Source of the DNA: Inia geoffrensis
Taxonomy: Eukaryota > Chordata > Mammalia > Artiodactyla > Iniidae
DNA length: 64,000 nt
Direction of reading: 5' to 3'
Assembly (NCBI GenBank): GCA_036417435.1
Contig: CM070903.1
Coordinates: 55,466,001 to 55,530,000, forward strand
The translations under genes and the position numbers were made by a program. Below the pieces are notes generated by a model. The model worked only from the letters and a program-made list of their open reading frames with translations, searched no databases and had not been told where the DNA came from. Positions 12,655 through 24,817 of the stretch are shown here, piece by piece; position 1 is the stretch's first letter; every line of letters starts with the position of its first letter.

Positions 12655-12800
12655 ATTCTCAGACCTTTCTGAGTTTCCACATCTATAAATGGCAGTAAAG
12701 ATGCCTGCCCTCACAGGGTCGAGGTAAGATGCAAATAAGGAATTGTGTGCACAGGCATGGTCTAAAGTTTAAAATGCTATACAAACGTTAGTTGTTCCTG
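12655..12800 (+). mobile_element. MIR SINE 3' part, sense
   Basis: The segment cagacctttctgagtttccacatctataaatggc followed by a cctcacagggtcgagg block matches the sense MIR 3' half. It directly abuts the antisense MIR, so the two are head to head. Confidence 0.6.
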
Positions 12801-15800
12801 ATAAGCAAACTTATGTTTGTTTGTATTTGTTACTTCTTTACCTAGTAATCTTTTACTGTTTTTATTAGGACCTGTTAACACGCTGAAGTGCTACTGCAAT
12901 ACAAAATTAGTCTTTGAAACACAAGAATCAACAAAACTAAAATGCATCATTTGCCCAACTTGGCAGATACTGCCCAATGTGATTAATAATCCCTAACAAA
13001 ATAGATGTTCCATTAAGTGAGCTAACTACTTGATTTCAGAAACATCAATCCATTTGCTAATTGTTAGTAAACACTACCATTTAAATATTCAAATCAAATA
13101 AAATTATAGGGACTTTATAAAGACCCCATAGCTAGTGATTTAAAAAAAGTAGACCTCATAGTGAGTGACATTGAGAATTTAAACTGAGTCTCTTAAAACC
13201 AATTTTTGGTATTGGTTTCAGATGTTAATATTTGGATTGATTGAGGGACCTAATACTCCAATATCCTACAGTAAATCTTGATTACTTTGGAATTTGTGGT
13301 CATTCAAATGGGATGTAGGTAAAAATTAACTTTTGTACCGTTTGAAATATTGCAAATTCATGCCATAAACTATGTTTTAAAGAAAAGGTTTAAAGTGTTT
13401 AAGGAAATTACTAAAACTAAGCGCACACATTTTTTAAAGAAAACGTTTTACAATTCAAATTAGTTGACATGGATTATCTATTCATACATTTTCAGAAATG
13501 TAGATAGTTTTCTTACCCAGATCCCTATCTACCTTTTAAAATGTACCAAAATTACATTTTAAAAGAAATTCTGAAATTTTTGGTACTTTTTAAATAGTGC
13601 TAACTGATTAAACTGACTTTCTCCTCCTTACCCAAATTGTCCTTTAAAAAACTTTATACGTTGAAATGAACTGCTGTTGCCACAGTAGTCCTTATAGGCA
13701 ATTTAGGCAACTGATCTGTAGCCAACTCAGTTTTTCCTTTATGACTTTTCTACAAGAGAACCAAACAATTCCCTGGTCACTTATTCTAGTCACTTTTTGA
13801 AGTGTACAGTTTTTACTGGAGTGGCTTTAACATGAAAGTTTTATAGGTTAATGTATAATTTGAAATATTTTCGTTCTATTGGAACCATAAACTTAATTCA
13901 ATGTTCTGTCATATAAAAGTCTAATTAATTTTCTTCCTATTAAAATATCTAGTAAGAATAATTCAGATCTTGATGAGAAGTTTTAAAGTTTTGTGAGGGA
14001 AAGTTCCTAAAACTAAGGAAGTACAAATTAATGCCACTTCTCAAATATCTTCCTCTCGTCTTCCACCCTGTATAATGTAATTTCTGCCTGCCAATGTGAA
14101 AAGGTACAGCTGTCTCAAAATTCATTAGCGGTCTCAAAATTTATTATGCTCAGGATTCACTTAGCCCCCTGCAGAGTTCTAAGATTTAAAAGTGTGTTAT
14201 AGCTCTTTAAAAATCAGATAATTCCTGTGTAATTTCTCCTTCATAATTCTGGTAGAGTTTTTTTTTTTTTTTATCATGGTGATATTTCACATATTTGCAC
14301 CAGAATCAGCTCTCTTTACTTGTATAGATATTCCCAGGGTCCCTTATTACTGGACCTCACCAGGGTTATCATCCTGTTTCACTCTGTTGAGAAGATCTAA
14401 ACTGTAATAATAGCTAGCTAGAAATACTCCTGGACTTTTTGATACACCCCCTCCCCTCCAATTAGAAACAAACAATTGGAAGACAGTTAATAAGTACATC
14501 CCTCCTTAAGGTGCTTTTTAAGATCAGTTTTCCCATTCTTGTAAATGATCTGAAAAAGTATGTAATGTTGAGACCCAATTTTTTAAAGATTAACATAATA
14601 GAGTGTTGTCTTTTGGTATGTAGTAATGCCATTGTCATATATGAAGTAGACAGAATACTGTGGCAAAGGGTATGTATTTAATACCATTATTGAATAACAG
14701 TGATGTATTATCATTGCTAATGAAATGTGGTAGTAGTTGAGGGTGGACAGAAGGGAACCAGCATTTACTGAGCATCTTGTGTAAGTCAGGATCTGTGCCT
14801 ATAAGGTAAATTCACTTAGGTTATCTAATCAGTTGGAAATTTGCAAAAATAAAATAGGAATTTTTATATTAATGGGAGATTTTAAAAAATCAGTGTTTTA
14901 GCAGGAGGTTAGTTACCTAGGAGATAGGACCAGTAGCCTGTGATTGATGTTCTTGGAGGGTAACTGAGCTTCCCCTCCCACCCCCAGCATGAAAGCCCTG
15001 CCTTGGGGATCTGGATGGGTGGGCCTGTCTCTTTGGTCCTTTCAGTCCTGTGCTGATGGATTTTTGCCCACATGGTTGACCAGCTTGCTAATACTTTCAC
15101 TCAGCTATTTGCTTCAGACTATATATAGTCTTTTTTCATTTCTCCCTTACTCAGCTTTCTCTGTAATCCCTTTCCTAATAACCTCATCACAACAAATGAT
15201 TAAGCCTTTCTGTTGTCTCTTATAGCTGAATCAGAGCAAGTGATTGATGATGAGCCCAGTTCCAAGGACAGACATCCTCACACGCTGAGGGTTCTTCCTG
15301 CCTCCGCCCTCACTTGGTGTTCATACACTGCTTGTGTTGACCTGTATGTCTTTTCATGAATTTATGACATCTCCATCTAAGGCAAGGGCTGTGTGTTATT
15401 CTTTTCTCTGTCTCCTACATTCTTAACCCTTTTGCTCAAATATATACTTGATTGAGCTTATGAATGTTGTTTTACATTGAGTTTAAGAATCTGCAAGGTT
15501 AAAATTGTAATACATTTGTAGAGCATTGACTCTCATAGTGAATTCTCAGTCACCATTTTCCATAAAACCTCACATACTCCAGGCGTTTCTCTTGCCTTTT
15601 GTTCTTCAACGCATAGGTAGCTTCCCCTTTTACGGACCCTCTGCAAAACCATTTTTCATGCCTGAGCCAGGGGAGAGTCTGTGGACCATGTATAAGAAGA
15701 AGTAACATTTTGATTACTGATTGTGGACTGTAAACAGTTTGAAGGCAGAGACTCTAATTTATGCTCTTTTAGTCCCCAGTGTCTAACCAGTGTCTGTCAC

Positions 15801-16221
15801 CTAGTCGATCCTCACAAAGTATTGAGATGGATGTGGATGGGTGGGTAGAATACGTGCAAGAGAAAGAGATGTTTATGGTCAGTGATTGTCTCTGCTTTAT
15901 GTTATCTTCAGCACAGCTCCACATCATAAGTTAGTTTAAGCTAGCCTTTATTAATACCATCAGTGCTTTTAAAAATAGTTGATGTTGGTAATAATTCGTT
16001 CATAAGAATGACAGTATTATCATTTTCATTACACACGTTGATTTTCATCAAAGCAAATTGCTAAGTGATTCTTAGAAAAGGATGTAATGTTTACTGGGAA
16101 AGAACTTACCTAGCAGATCGACAACATTGGAGGGGAGGAAGGGGACACCTAAGAAACAGAAGAAATCTGAAGGCTAGTGACATCCATCTGTCTAGTCCCA
16201 TCTGTGAATTGGGACTTTTTT

Positions 16222-16427
16222 TTTTTTTTTTTTTTGCGGTATGCGGGTGTCTTACTGTTGTGGCCTCTCCCGTTGTGGAGCACAGGCTCCGGACACGCAG
16301 GCTCAGCGGCCATGGCTCACGGGTGCAGCCGCTCCGCGGCATGTGGGATCTTCCCGGACCGGGGCACGAACCCATGTCCCCTGCATCGGCAGGCGGACTC
16401 TCAACCACTGTGCCACCAGGGAAGCCC
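16222..16427 (-). mobile_element. CHR-2-type SINE, antisense
   Basis: The poly-T leads into GCGGTATGCGGG and the element ends ACCAGGGAAGCC. The target duplication gggactttttt lies at 16211 and 16428-16438. A 156-codon ORF on the + strand runs through it and is not a gene. Confidence 0.93.
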
Positions 16428-17529
16428 GGGACTTTTTTCTTAAGAAGCCACCAAAAGTACCCAAAACTTTTAAAATTTCTTATGACAAATATGTTAATTT
16501 GTTTGATAGTCTTTTGTTACGTTATAGAGTGGTGACCCTTGTCCAAATGACTGTTCATCTGACAGACCAGCTCGTGTGCATTTTGCTGGGACAAAATAAT
16601 GATGCATGTGCCTGCTGCTTTCATCTCACCCTATCATTTGTCACTTTCCATCTCCAGACAGCAGGCGAGGCTATTTGTCTGCCTCAGCTTAACATGTAAA
16701 TCCCCCCATGCACGTGAATGTGCTGGGATAGAGTACCTGATAGATTACATTGATACCTCCAAATTTATTCTGTTATGTGATGGTAAATTCTAGTTTGCAT
16801 CTGGCCTTGTATCCCATTTTAATTATTTTTGTAGGAAAAGTAGAATTGTATCTTACTGTTTTTTACGTTTACCTTCCTTCCTCATATACCTATGTATCAA
16901 TATGCAGATATACAGCTTTTAGTTAAAAAAAATTGATTATTCAGAAAATTTTAATTAAGAGTGATTCTTTGGGATGATTCTAAACCATTGACTACTAACA
17001 TTGCGTTATATTATTTACAGTACAATTTTCATTTATATGATTTAAAGTGAAGTGGTGGAAAAGCTTTGTTAGTTGGATTACATATACTTTTCTTACACTA
17101 AGGGTAAAGGAACCTTTTTTTTCTTTAATGAGTTAGATAAACTCATAAACTTTTGAGCTTACACTAAATTAATTTCACACACAGAGTGACCATTTTAAAA
17201 AGCAAGTTTAGGGGATTGAAAGAATTGTATTAATTAAATAATGTATCTAGCAATAATATAACATAAAATCATTGAAGAATACATGAAAAATACATTTTAT
17301 CAGATAACATAACCATTGGTAGTATAACATGAATAGCAAGAAACATATTTTTGTTTAATTATTGTCAGGAAAGGGAAAGAAATGGCCGAATTGGGGAAAA
17401 GGGAGAAAACCACAGAAAAGTGAAGGAGAAAGGAAGATATTAACAGTGAAGTTTGAAACCTCCAAGTAAAGACATACAGTTTGTGATTGATTAATCTGCA
17501 ACATCACACATCACAGCTCTCAGCATGTT

Positions 17530-17720
17530 CACTTTTGAGATCACATGTGCTCATTACAAAACCCTGGGATGTTACCAGGTGCAGCTACACTTTTTAGATG
17601 GAAGAATTGAGGCTGAGAAAGGTTGTGTAATTTGCTTAATGTCCACAGCTGGCTAATAACAGAGGTGGGTTTTGAACCCAGGTCATCAGACTCTGCATCC
17701 AGTATTCTTTCTTCTACATG
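17530..17720 (-). mobile_element. MIR SINE, antisense
   Basis: It contains aattgaggctgagaaagg, cacagctggctaataac and tttgaacccaggtc in the order expected for antisense MIR. Confidence 0.7.
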
Positions 17721-18297
17721 GCCCTGCATCTTCAAAGAACTAAAAAGTTCTGCACCAGTTTGCCCTACTTTGTTCCCCTTCTCCCATTTGTGATCTTGGT
17801 GCTTTTATCCCACAACTGATTACTTTGCTCTGTTAGGTGTCCCTGCATTTGCCTGTACAGTAAAGCACAGATTTAATTTTTAACATACGTAGTAAATTAA
17901 GCAGTGAGCAGAATCTAGTTACTGGCCCTGGTACTGACTCACATTTTGTAAGGTACTTGATACCTACTTTGAAACAGGTGCTGCTTTACACACCACATTA
18001 TGAATAACTCCCTTTCTTTACCAAGGTAACTTTTTGGATCCTAAAAAAAAAAGAAGAGGATTAAAAGATACAAAATGTGTTGCCTCTGAACCCTCGTCCC
18101 ACAAATGAACTTTCTAGTAGATAAATTCATGTCCTAGCTCTAAAGCCCTGTACTGAGATTGTCATTCTTCTACAAGGAAAGAACTTGCTGAAAGTGTTTT
18201 TTTCATTCATTATCTAAAGAGGGGAGTAAGGTGAAGGTACTAGAACTTTTTCAATCTATGTGTTAATTAAAATATGTTATCTGCTCTTTATTTATAG

Positions 18298-18493
18298 TAT
18301 AAAGATGCATTTATGAAAGCAAATCCTGGCTACAAATGGTGTCCTACCACAAACAAGCCTGTGAAATCCCCAACATCCACTGTCAATCCACGGAAGAAAC
18401 TGTGGGCCTTCCCATCTGACTCTTCAAGAGACTTGTCAAGCCCCAAGAAAGCAAAGACTGAAGAAATGCCTCAGCTTAACTTTGGGATGGCTG
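18298..18493 (+). CDS. BBX: BBX coding exon 3 (end of HMG box and basic tail)
   Basis: The exon is 196 bases: 65 full codons (residues 136-200) plus the first base of codon 201. The acceptor is TTTATAG and the donor GTGAGT. It starts YKDAFMKANPGYKW, which completes helix 3 of the HMG box and its C-terminal aromatic residues (to about residue 149). A Lys/Pro/Ser/Thr-rich segment follows, including PRKKLWAFP and SPKKAKTEE, which suits a basic tail that helps DNA binding or nuclear import (inference). The exon ends in FGMA and needs the next exon to finish Asp201. A 25-bp sequence repeated three times starts 13 bases past the donor, unusually close to a splice site. Confidence 0.96.
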
Positions 18494-18506
18494 GTGAGTT
18501 TAGATG

Positions 18507-18581
18507 CTAATTTCACCTGTTCTTTAAGACACTAATTTCACCTGTTCTTTAAGACACTAATTTCACCTGTTCTTTGAGAAC
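18507..18581 (+). repeat. Three tandem 25-bp repeats next to a splice donor
   Basis: The unit ctaatttcacctgttctttaagaca is repeated at 18507, 18532 and 18557. The third copy differs at its 3' end (tttgagaa). There the sequence acctgttct-ttg-agaacaggt forms a perfect 9-bp inverted repeat. Confidence 0.95.
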
Positions 18582-20079
18582 AGGTCAATTCATTTAGGCA
18601 GTATTTTTAACAGATAATAGAAAGAGAGAGAAAAGCAAAATTTAACCAATAGGAAGCAATGGCAAATATGCAGCATAGCTTAAAGCTTTGGAGTATAACA
18701 TACACAGAATGTGTATATATAATATAGTTTAAAAAAGGAGGTATAGACCAAGTGGTTGAGTCATTACAAATGTGTGTGGATTCCTGACATTGACATTATG
18801 GAAAAGCAGACAGCAATGGGGAGATTGTCCGGAGCTCAGGGAATTTTATAATGTAACAAAATAGCTTACAAACTCATTCACAGTATTACGGTGTCCCAGT
18901 AAGCACCTTAGTTATCTTGGATACCAAAAAAACAACAATTATGTAGATCATCTGAGGATATTAAACATCGAAACCAAGAGTATGAACAACTCTATCACAA
19001 ATCTGTGATGGATCTGACAGTTGTTTCTTAGAGGAAATTTCCATCCTACTCTCTCTCTGGCCCCCATTCCTGTTACGGGCCAGGCAAATTTAACATTCCA
19101 GATGGTCCCATTTGTTATGAGACCTTAATACTCTTTGGGTGGTAAGGAACGCTACAGCATTTATTACCATGAAATAAAGCATTTATATTCACCCTGCAAA
19201 TGATTCTATCTTCCATGGCTATTATAATACCGTAATCAAGAGAGGTGTTTTCCGGGATGAAGTAGGGAGATTGGGCAGGATGGAAGCATTGAAGTTGGTG
19301 TTGAGCTATAGGGTTCCTGTTTCATTATTACAAGCAAATTTTCTTTAAGGATGAGAGCTCTGAACAGTTTGCAAAATGGAAAGCTTGGGAATGAAAGTTA
19401 AGCAGTATTGTGATGACACTTCATTTTTTTAATAGCCAGTAGGCCTAATGAGATTTAACAGTGCAGTGTGTGATTCATGGTATGACAAAGTGTGTGGTGA
19501 TGTCATATATAAATCTAAGAAATGCAGTCTGATGCAGTGGCAGCATTCTGGGGGAACAAAGTCTTCAGGTGATTGTTATGTAAGTGTCTGTAGTATAATT
19601 CTAGGTGAGCTTCCAAAATGATGCTTTTGCATATCCCAGAGGAATCAGAATAGAAATCTGTCCTTGTTTTAGCTGTTACTTTGTATAATTTTAGCTTCAA
19701 CCCACTTGCTAGTAGTCTTGGTGAGCTCTCTAGACTCCCCAGATTGTGTCAATAAGTCTCTTATAAAACATTTTATCATCAGGACCAAATAAGAGGATAT
19801 TATGACTGGCTTCTAAATAAATTCCTTTGATTAGCATTTATCTTCCATTGCTTTTTCTCCCAGTTCTAAATCTAGATTGGTCTAAGTAGGGTTTTTTTTT
19901 TTTTTTTTTGCACACAGTGGCTCTTCAAAAACCAAAAGTAATTGTAGATAAACTACAGAAAGCAGTGAAAGATGTCTGCCTGTAACACCGTTTTTGACAG
20001 TTTATTAATCTACCTGTTATACCCACAAATTTAAAATGGGACCTAGACTTCAACCAGGATATTTACAAGTCAGCTTTTA

Positions 20080-20442
20080 TTTTTTAAAATTTATTTATTT
20101 AATTAATTTATTTAATTTTGGCTGTGTTGGGTCTTCGTTGCTGCACGTGGGCTTTCTTCTAGTTGTGGCGAGCGGGGGCTACTCTTCATTGTGCTGTGCG
20201 GGCTCCTCATTGTGGTGGCTTCTCTTGTTGCAGAGCACTGGCTCTAGGCACACGGGCTTCAGTAGTTGCGGCTCGTGGGCTCGGTAGTTGTGGCTTACGG
20301 GCTCTAGAGCACAGGCTCAGTAGTTGTGGCACACGGGCTTAGTTGCTCTGCAGCATGTGGGATCCTCCCGGACCAGGGATCAAACCCGTGTCCCCTGCAT
20401 TGGTAGGCGGATTCTTAACCACTGCGCCACCAGGGAAGCCCC
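20080..20442 (-). mobile_element. Long CHR-type (CHR-1-like) SINE, antisense
   Basis: It starts with an AATT/ATTT-rich tail, then gctgtgttgggtcttcgttg, long gggctctag/agtagttgtgg repeats, and ends CACCAGGGAAGCCC. A perfect 16-bp target duplication (tacaagtcagctttta) lies at 20064-20079 and 20443-20458. Confidence 0.92.
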
Positions 20443-21042
20443 TACAAGTCAGCTTTTAAAAACAGCATTCTTTAAGCAAAATACAGGAAAGAAGGAAAAC
20501 AACTTTCTCACATTTATCTCATTATATATAAGGGCCTGTGACGGATGTTGGAAATCCATGATCAGAGCCCTTGTTAAGCTAGTGTATAGTGGATAGTGGA
20601 TGTTCCTTTTTAACACAGTGAAAACAAATTAATTTGCCTTTAATTGAAACATGGTGCTTAGCTGTTTAAATCTAGGGGATACTATAGGGCTTTTAGAGGC
20701 CAGTTTATGCTTTTCCTCAGCATGGAATCTCATTTTGCTTTGTTTTCCCAATAGTCCTTGTCACATGACATTTTGCATTTTGAATAACCCCAAAGCAGTC
20801 AAGTGTATAATTTCCAAGGAGGGAAAGCTATGTAGAATTTAATTTAGTAGAAGCCCTCTCGGTGAAGGGAAAGCATGCTATTTATATAAATATATTTTTG
20901 ATATATCCAAATAACATTATATAAATTAATATAAAAGATGATTTCTTGTCTGTGTTTTAGTATCTATATAGCAAAGTCATATTGGTATATAACTTAAATA
21001 AATTATCATGGAAGTATGTTCCTATTTTACTTTATAATTTGA

Positions 21043-21118
21043 ACTAACACATTTTTATCTTTATTAGAATGCAATTATGCACTAACACATTTTTATCTTT
21101 ATTAGAATGCAATTATGC
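21043..21118 (+). repeat. Perfect 38-bp tandem duplication
   Basis: Two identical 38-bp units, each beginning actaacacatttttatc and ending gcaattatgc, sit head to tail at 21043-21080 and 21081-21118. Zero mismatches indicate a recent event. Confidence 0.97.
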
Positions 21119-21439
21119 AAGACTCCTAATCTCTAGAATGGCAGCTGCAAAAGTATTTAGCTGCCCAAAGAACCAAAGTACACCTTTACTTTCTGCTAAA
21201 TTCATTTCTCTCTCCTGATTTTTATTTGCCAGTAGATTTATGTGTCTCTTTTAGCAGCCAAAATAGTTCATAAACTTAACATTTAATTAAGGATGGACTC
21301 TTAAAACAACAACAGAGAGCCTTATTTCAGCAAACCAGCTCATGTTCCTCTGTGTATTCCTACGTGGCTACCTTCCAATATGGAGCTGTTTTGTGACCAC
21401 TTGATTGTTTGCTGACACATTTTCCCCTCTACTAAGCCG

Positions 21440-21552
21440 TTCCTTCCTTCCTTCCTTCCTTCCTTCCTTCCTTCCTTCCTTCCTTCCTTCCTTCCTTCCT
21501 TCCTTCCTTCCTTCCTCCTCCTTCCCTCCCTCCCTCCCTCCCTTCCTTCCCC
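21440..21552 (+). repeat. TTCC microsatellite / polypyrimidine tract
   Basis: About 18 TTCC units change into CTCC and CCCT units, giving about 110 bases of pyrimidine on the + strand. Confidence 0.97.
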
Positions 21553-22692
21553 TCAGATTCTTTTTTCAAAAAAAATTTTTTTTAAAAATTTGACTATATG
21601 TAAGATGTGGTCAGAGTTGCTTCATGAGTTCCTGACACAGATTGTATACAAAGATGTACTTAAGGGCATATCTTTAAACAAAAAAATCAAAAAAGAAAGA
21701 GAAGAGAGACACCTTAATTTCTTGAGGCAACACTATGCCCGGTCCTCATTTTGAATTGTAGAGAGATTACTAAAATAAAAAGTGCATTTATTGAGGACCA
21801 ATATTCACTGGGATAAGCACTGACTTAGGCAGTTTCAGATATGTTAGTTCATTGAAGTTCTGAAATTTAATTCATTTAAGACAACCTTAAAGTCTATAGG
21901 TTTCTTATTGTCTGTACTTCCCTTGTTTAGATATAATCCTGGGTCATAGATCTACCAGTTTGCTTTCATTTTCTCTTTCTTTTTCTGTTGATTATTGAAG
22001 GAATGAAAACAAAGACTTTTGGTAGTATAAAAAGGGTTCATTTTCAATGTTAAAGGTATTTCGAGGCCTTTCAAGGAAGGGCCTAACTGTACCCCTAAGA
22101 TTTAAGATGTTATAAATACATCATTGTTTAATTTAAATTTGTTTTTGAAAGTTTTAAAGAAAGAATATTTGAACAAAGCCCACTAGATTTTTGGAGTCCC
22201 CTTTGTAAAATACCTCCCTGTTCTCTAGTTCCTCTGATGGCGTTGTTCTTTTTATCAGCCTGATATCATGTGGCAGAAATAACAATTTGAGAATAACAAT
22301 CTCAAGTTTCTTAGAAGACAAGTATAAGCACTCTTTCGTTTAAAAAAAAAAATCCATCCAGACTCCCCATGCAGTAAGGAAAGAAGCATCACATTAGGAG
22401 ATAATTCATGTTATAAACAGCTGTGGTATTGAAGAAAGTATTTTGTTGGAATGGTGGACAACAGTGGTATTTAAAAAGCTCACAAAAGTATGAGTACTAA
22501 GCACATGTACCCCAGGTTTTTCCTTCATAAAGAGTTTCAGAAGTTTTCTGTAATAAGTTACATGTGGTTCTGTTGGATTTCTGATTGCTAGTCTTTGTGA
22601 GTATTCTTTTTCGACTCTGGATTATATGTACTTCATGGTTATGAATTGATGATTTACTTGATTGATGATTTACTTGTTTTTGACTTATTTAG

Positions 22693-22760
22693 ATCCTACT
22701 CAAATGGGAGGCCTGAGCATGCTGCTTTTAGCTGGAGAACATGCTCTTGGTACACCAGAG
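22693..22760 (+). CDS. BBX: BBX coding exon 4
   Basis: The exon is 68 bases. With the G carried over from the previous exon it encodes 23 residues (201-223), beginning DPTQMGGLSM and ending in TPE. The acceptor is TTATTTAG and the donor is a full consensus GTAAGT. It enters in phase 1 and leaves in phase 0, so it cannot be skipped alone without a frameshift: 68 is not a multiple of three. The peptide is hydrophobic in its middle (LSMLLLAGEHALG), which could form a short helix. I know no catalytic or binding motif in it; the identification rests on the BBX match and on frame continuity with both neighbours. Confidence 0.93.
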
Positions 22761-24414
22761 GTAAGTGGTCCCTCATCCCTCTCCACTCTGCACCTGCTGG
22801 GGGCTGAGAACACAGACATTTGTGTTCTGTTCACACTGTTAGTTCTACAGTTTCACTTTTTACAGCTCATGAATAAACTCTGCTTTTAATTGTTTTCATT
22901 AAGATCTCTATGTACATTATATTGTGCCTTGAGGGTAACAGAGTGGGGTACATAAACCCAAAAGGACACAAACACAAGTCAGGTGCAGATTTTGAGGTTC
23001 CCTGAGCATAGGAATAAGACTTGCAATGTACAGATAATTAGCATTTGCCATGACTGTGTCCATAGGGGTCCATAGGGTGGATCCTATGATTCATTCATTC
23101 TATTCATAACATTCTCTGCTTTTGTGATGTTCTCATTAGACTTGCTAGTGAAAAGATGAGAAGTTAAAAAAAGCATGAAACTGTCAGTCTCTCTGGTACC
23201 TAAATAAATACCAACTCCTGTTTTTGAAAATCAGGAAACATGGCATTCCAAGATTGCTTATTTTTTTAAATGGAAAATGAAAAAGGACCCAGGCCCTTAT
23301 GACCTTGGTTTCATTTTTTATTCCCTTGTATTGTTTTGGGGCTGTTTTTGCTAAATATTTTTAAGTATGGTTTTGATAGGCAGGTAGTACCCAGTAGCCA
23401 TGCATAGTTTGCATTTGTGGAATTCCTCTATTTTCCAGACCCATTTAACAGAGGCCAGATGCAGTGACCTGCAGATCATATTATTTTACCAAACTCAGGT
23501 CCTTGAGCTGGAAGTTTTTCAATCCCCAACCAGAGTTGCTATTTAGGACAAAATAGCAATTTTATTGCATATATATATTCTTTTCTTTCTTTTGTTTTTT
23601 AAGTCCTGTGCGTGCTATATGGATTACAGTTGAAGTCTATTCAGATAATCGTTTTAGAGGATACCACATAAGATATTAATATCACAAAAGGTTTTTATTA
23701 TTTACAGTTTATATTTGGGATCCATAGTAGTTGACCATATGTTCAATTTGATTTAACTTTTTATTTCTGTTCAATTCAGTGTAGCAATAAATGTGTAAAT
23801 TTGGTGGACTGGTAGTTATTTACATTGTACTAATCTTTAGCTAGAAAAAGTAAACATGGCACTTTGTACCTTTGCATACTCATTATTCAGCATGTTTGTA
23901 CTTCCTCACACAATAGCCTTCTCTGGCATCATTTTACTTTCTAACACATGGATGCTCCCTAATAGCAATCAGACTAACTAACTCTCACTTGGGTGTAGAG
24001 TATCCCAAGCATGTTCCCACAGGTGAATGTTGGAGTAATAATGCACATTTGACCTTTCAACACAGTCTGACTCATGATTTCCAAGAATACACTGTATTGT
24101 CAAAGTCAGTATCATCTTTTCTAACAGATTAGATAATAATGGAGTTTTCTTTCCAATATCTATTAGCATTCCTTTTAACTTTCAGGAAAAAATATAAACA
24201 AATAAACATCTAAGAACTTACAGATAGATGCTATCTATCTGTAAATGCTAGTCAAAGAAAGGAATACTTTTTTTCCTTTGATTAAAGTTTGTCTCTTGGG
24301 CTCTTTTTAGTGAATAGCTCTTCTCACAGCTTTTAAGGACAGCAGAGTTTGACACAAGCAGTTTAAAACATGCATTGGTCAGCCTTCCATTTCTGATGAA
24401 GGGGAACTGTTGTT

Positions 24415-24817
24415 TTTTGTTTGTTTGGTTGGTTTTTTTACATCTTTATTGGAGTATAATTGCTTTACAATGGTGTGTTAGCTTCTGCTTCATAACAAAG
24501 TGAATCAGTTATACATATACGTATGTTCCCATATCTCTTCCCTCTTGCGTCTCCCTCCCTCCCACCCTCCCTATCCCACCCCTCCAGGCGGTCACAAAGC
24601 ACCGAGCTGATCTCCCTGTGCTATGTGGCTGCTTCCCACTAGCTATCTACCTTACGTTTGGTAGTGTATATATGTCCATGCCTCTCTCTAGCTTTGTCAC
24701 AGCTTACCCTTCCCCCTCCCCATATGCTAAAGTCCATTCTCTAGTACGTCTGTGTCTTTATTCCTGTCTTACCCCTAGGTTCTTCGTGACATTTTTTTTT
24801 TCTTAAATTCCATATAT
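24415..24817 (-). mobile_element. L1 3' UTR fragment, antisense
   Basis: It begins acatctttattggagtataa and runs back through the polypurine stretch (ctccctccctcccaccctcc) and aagcaccgagctgatctccc, the reverse complement of the L1 3' end seen in sense at 29920-30160. A short possible target repeat aactgtt occurs at both ends. It is 5'-truncated and contains only 3' UTR. Confidence 0.85.

Larger units (their letters stand above)
7778..18297 (+). other. BBX intron 2, inside the HMG-box coding region
   Basis: GT-AG intron of 10520 bases. It contains two antisense CHR-2-type SINEs (8867-9088, 16222-16427), a head-to-head MIR pair near 12470-12800, a MIR near 17530 and a perfect hairpin at 10028-10052. 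The stretches 9110-12460 and 12810-16215 look like unique AT-rich sequence; I see no genes in them. Confidence 0.8.
18494..22692 (+). other. BBX intron 3
   Basis: GT-AG intron of 4199 bases. It holds a triple 25-bp repeat just past the donor, a long antisense SINE (20080-20442), a perfect 38-bp tandem duplication (21043-21118) and a TTCC tract (21440-21552). Nothing else is recognisable, including 18582-20060. Confidence 0.8.

Noticed and set aside
16065..16535. 156-codon + strand ORF
   Set aside because: Half of it is the antisense CHR-2 SINE and its poly-T (a run of Phe codons). Similar ORFs occur in nearly every SINE copy of this window.
18507..18581. CRISPR-like direct repeats
   Set aside because: Three repeats are contiguous with no spacers, in a mammalian intron.
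18557..18590. TGTTCT-ttg-AGAACA, resembling a glucocorticoid response element
   Set aside because: The half-sites are everted compared with the real element (AGAACA-nnn-TGTTCT), and the sequence is part of the tandem repeat.
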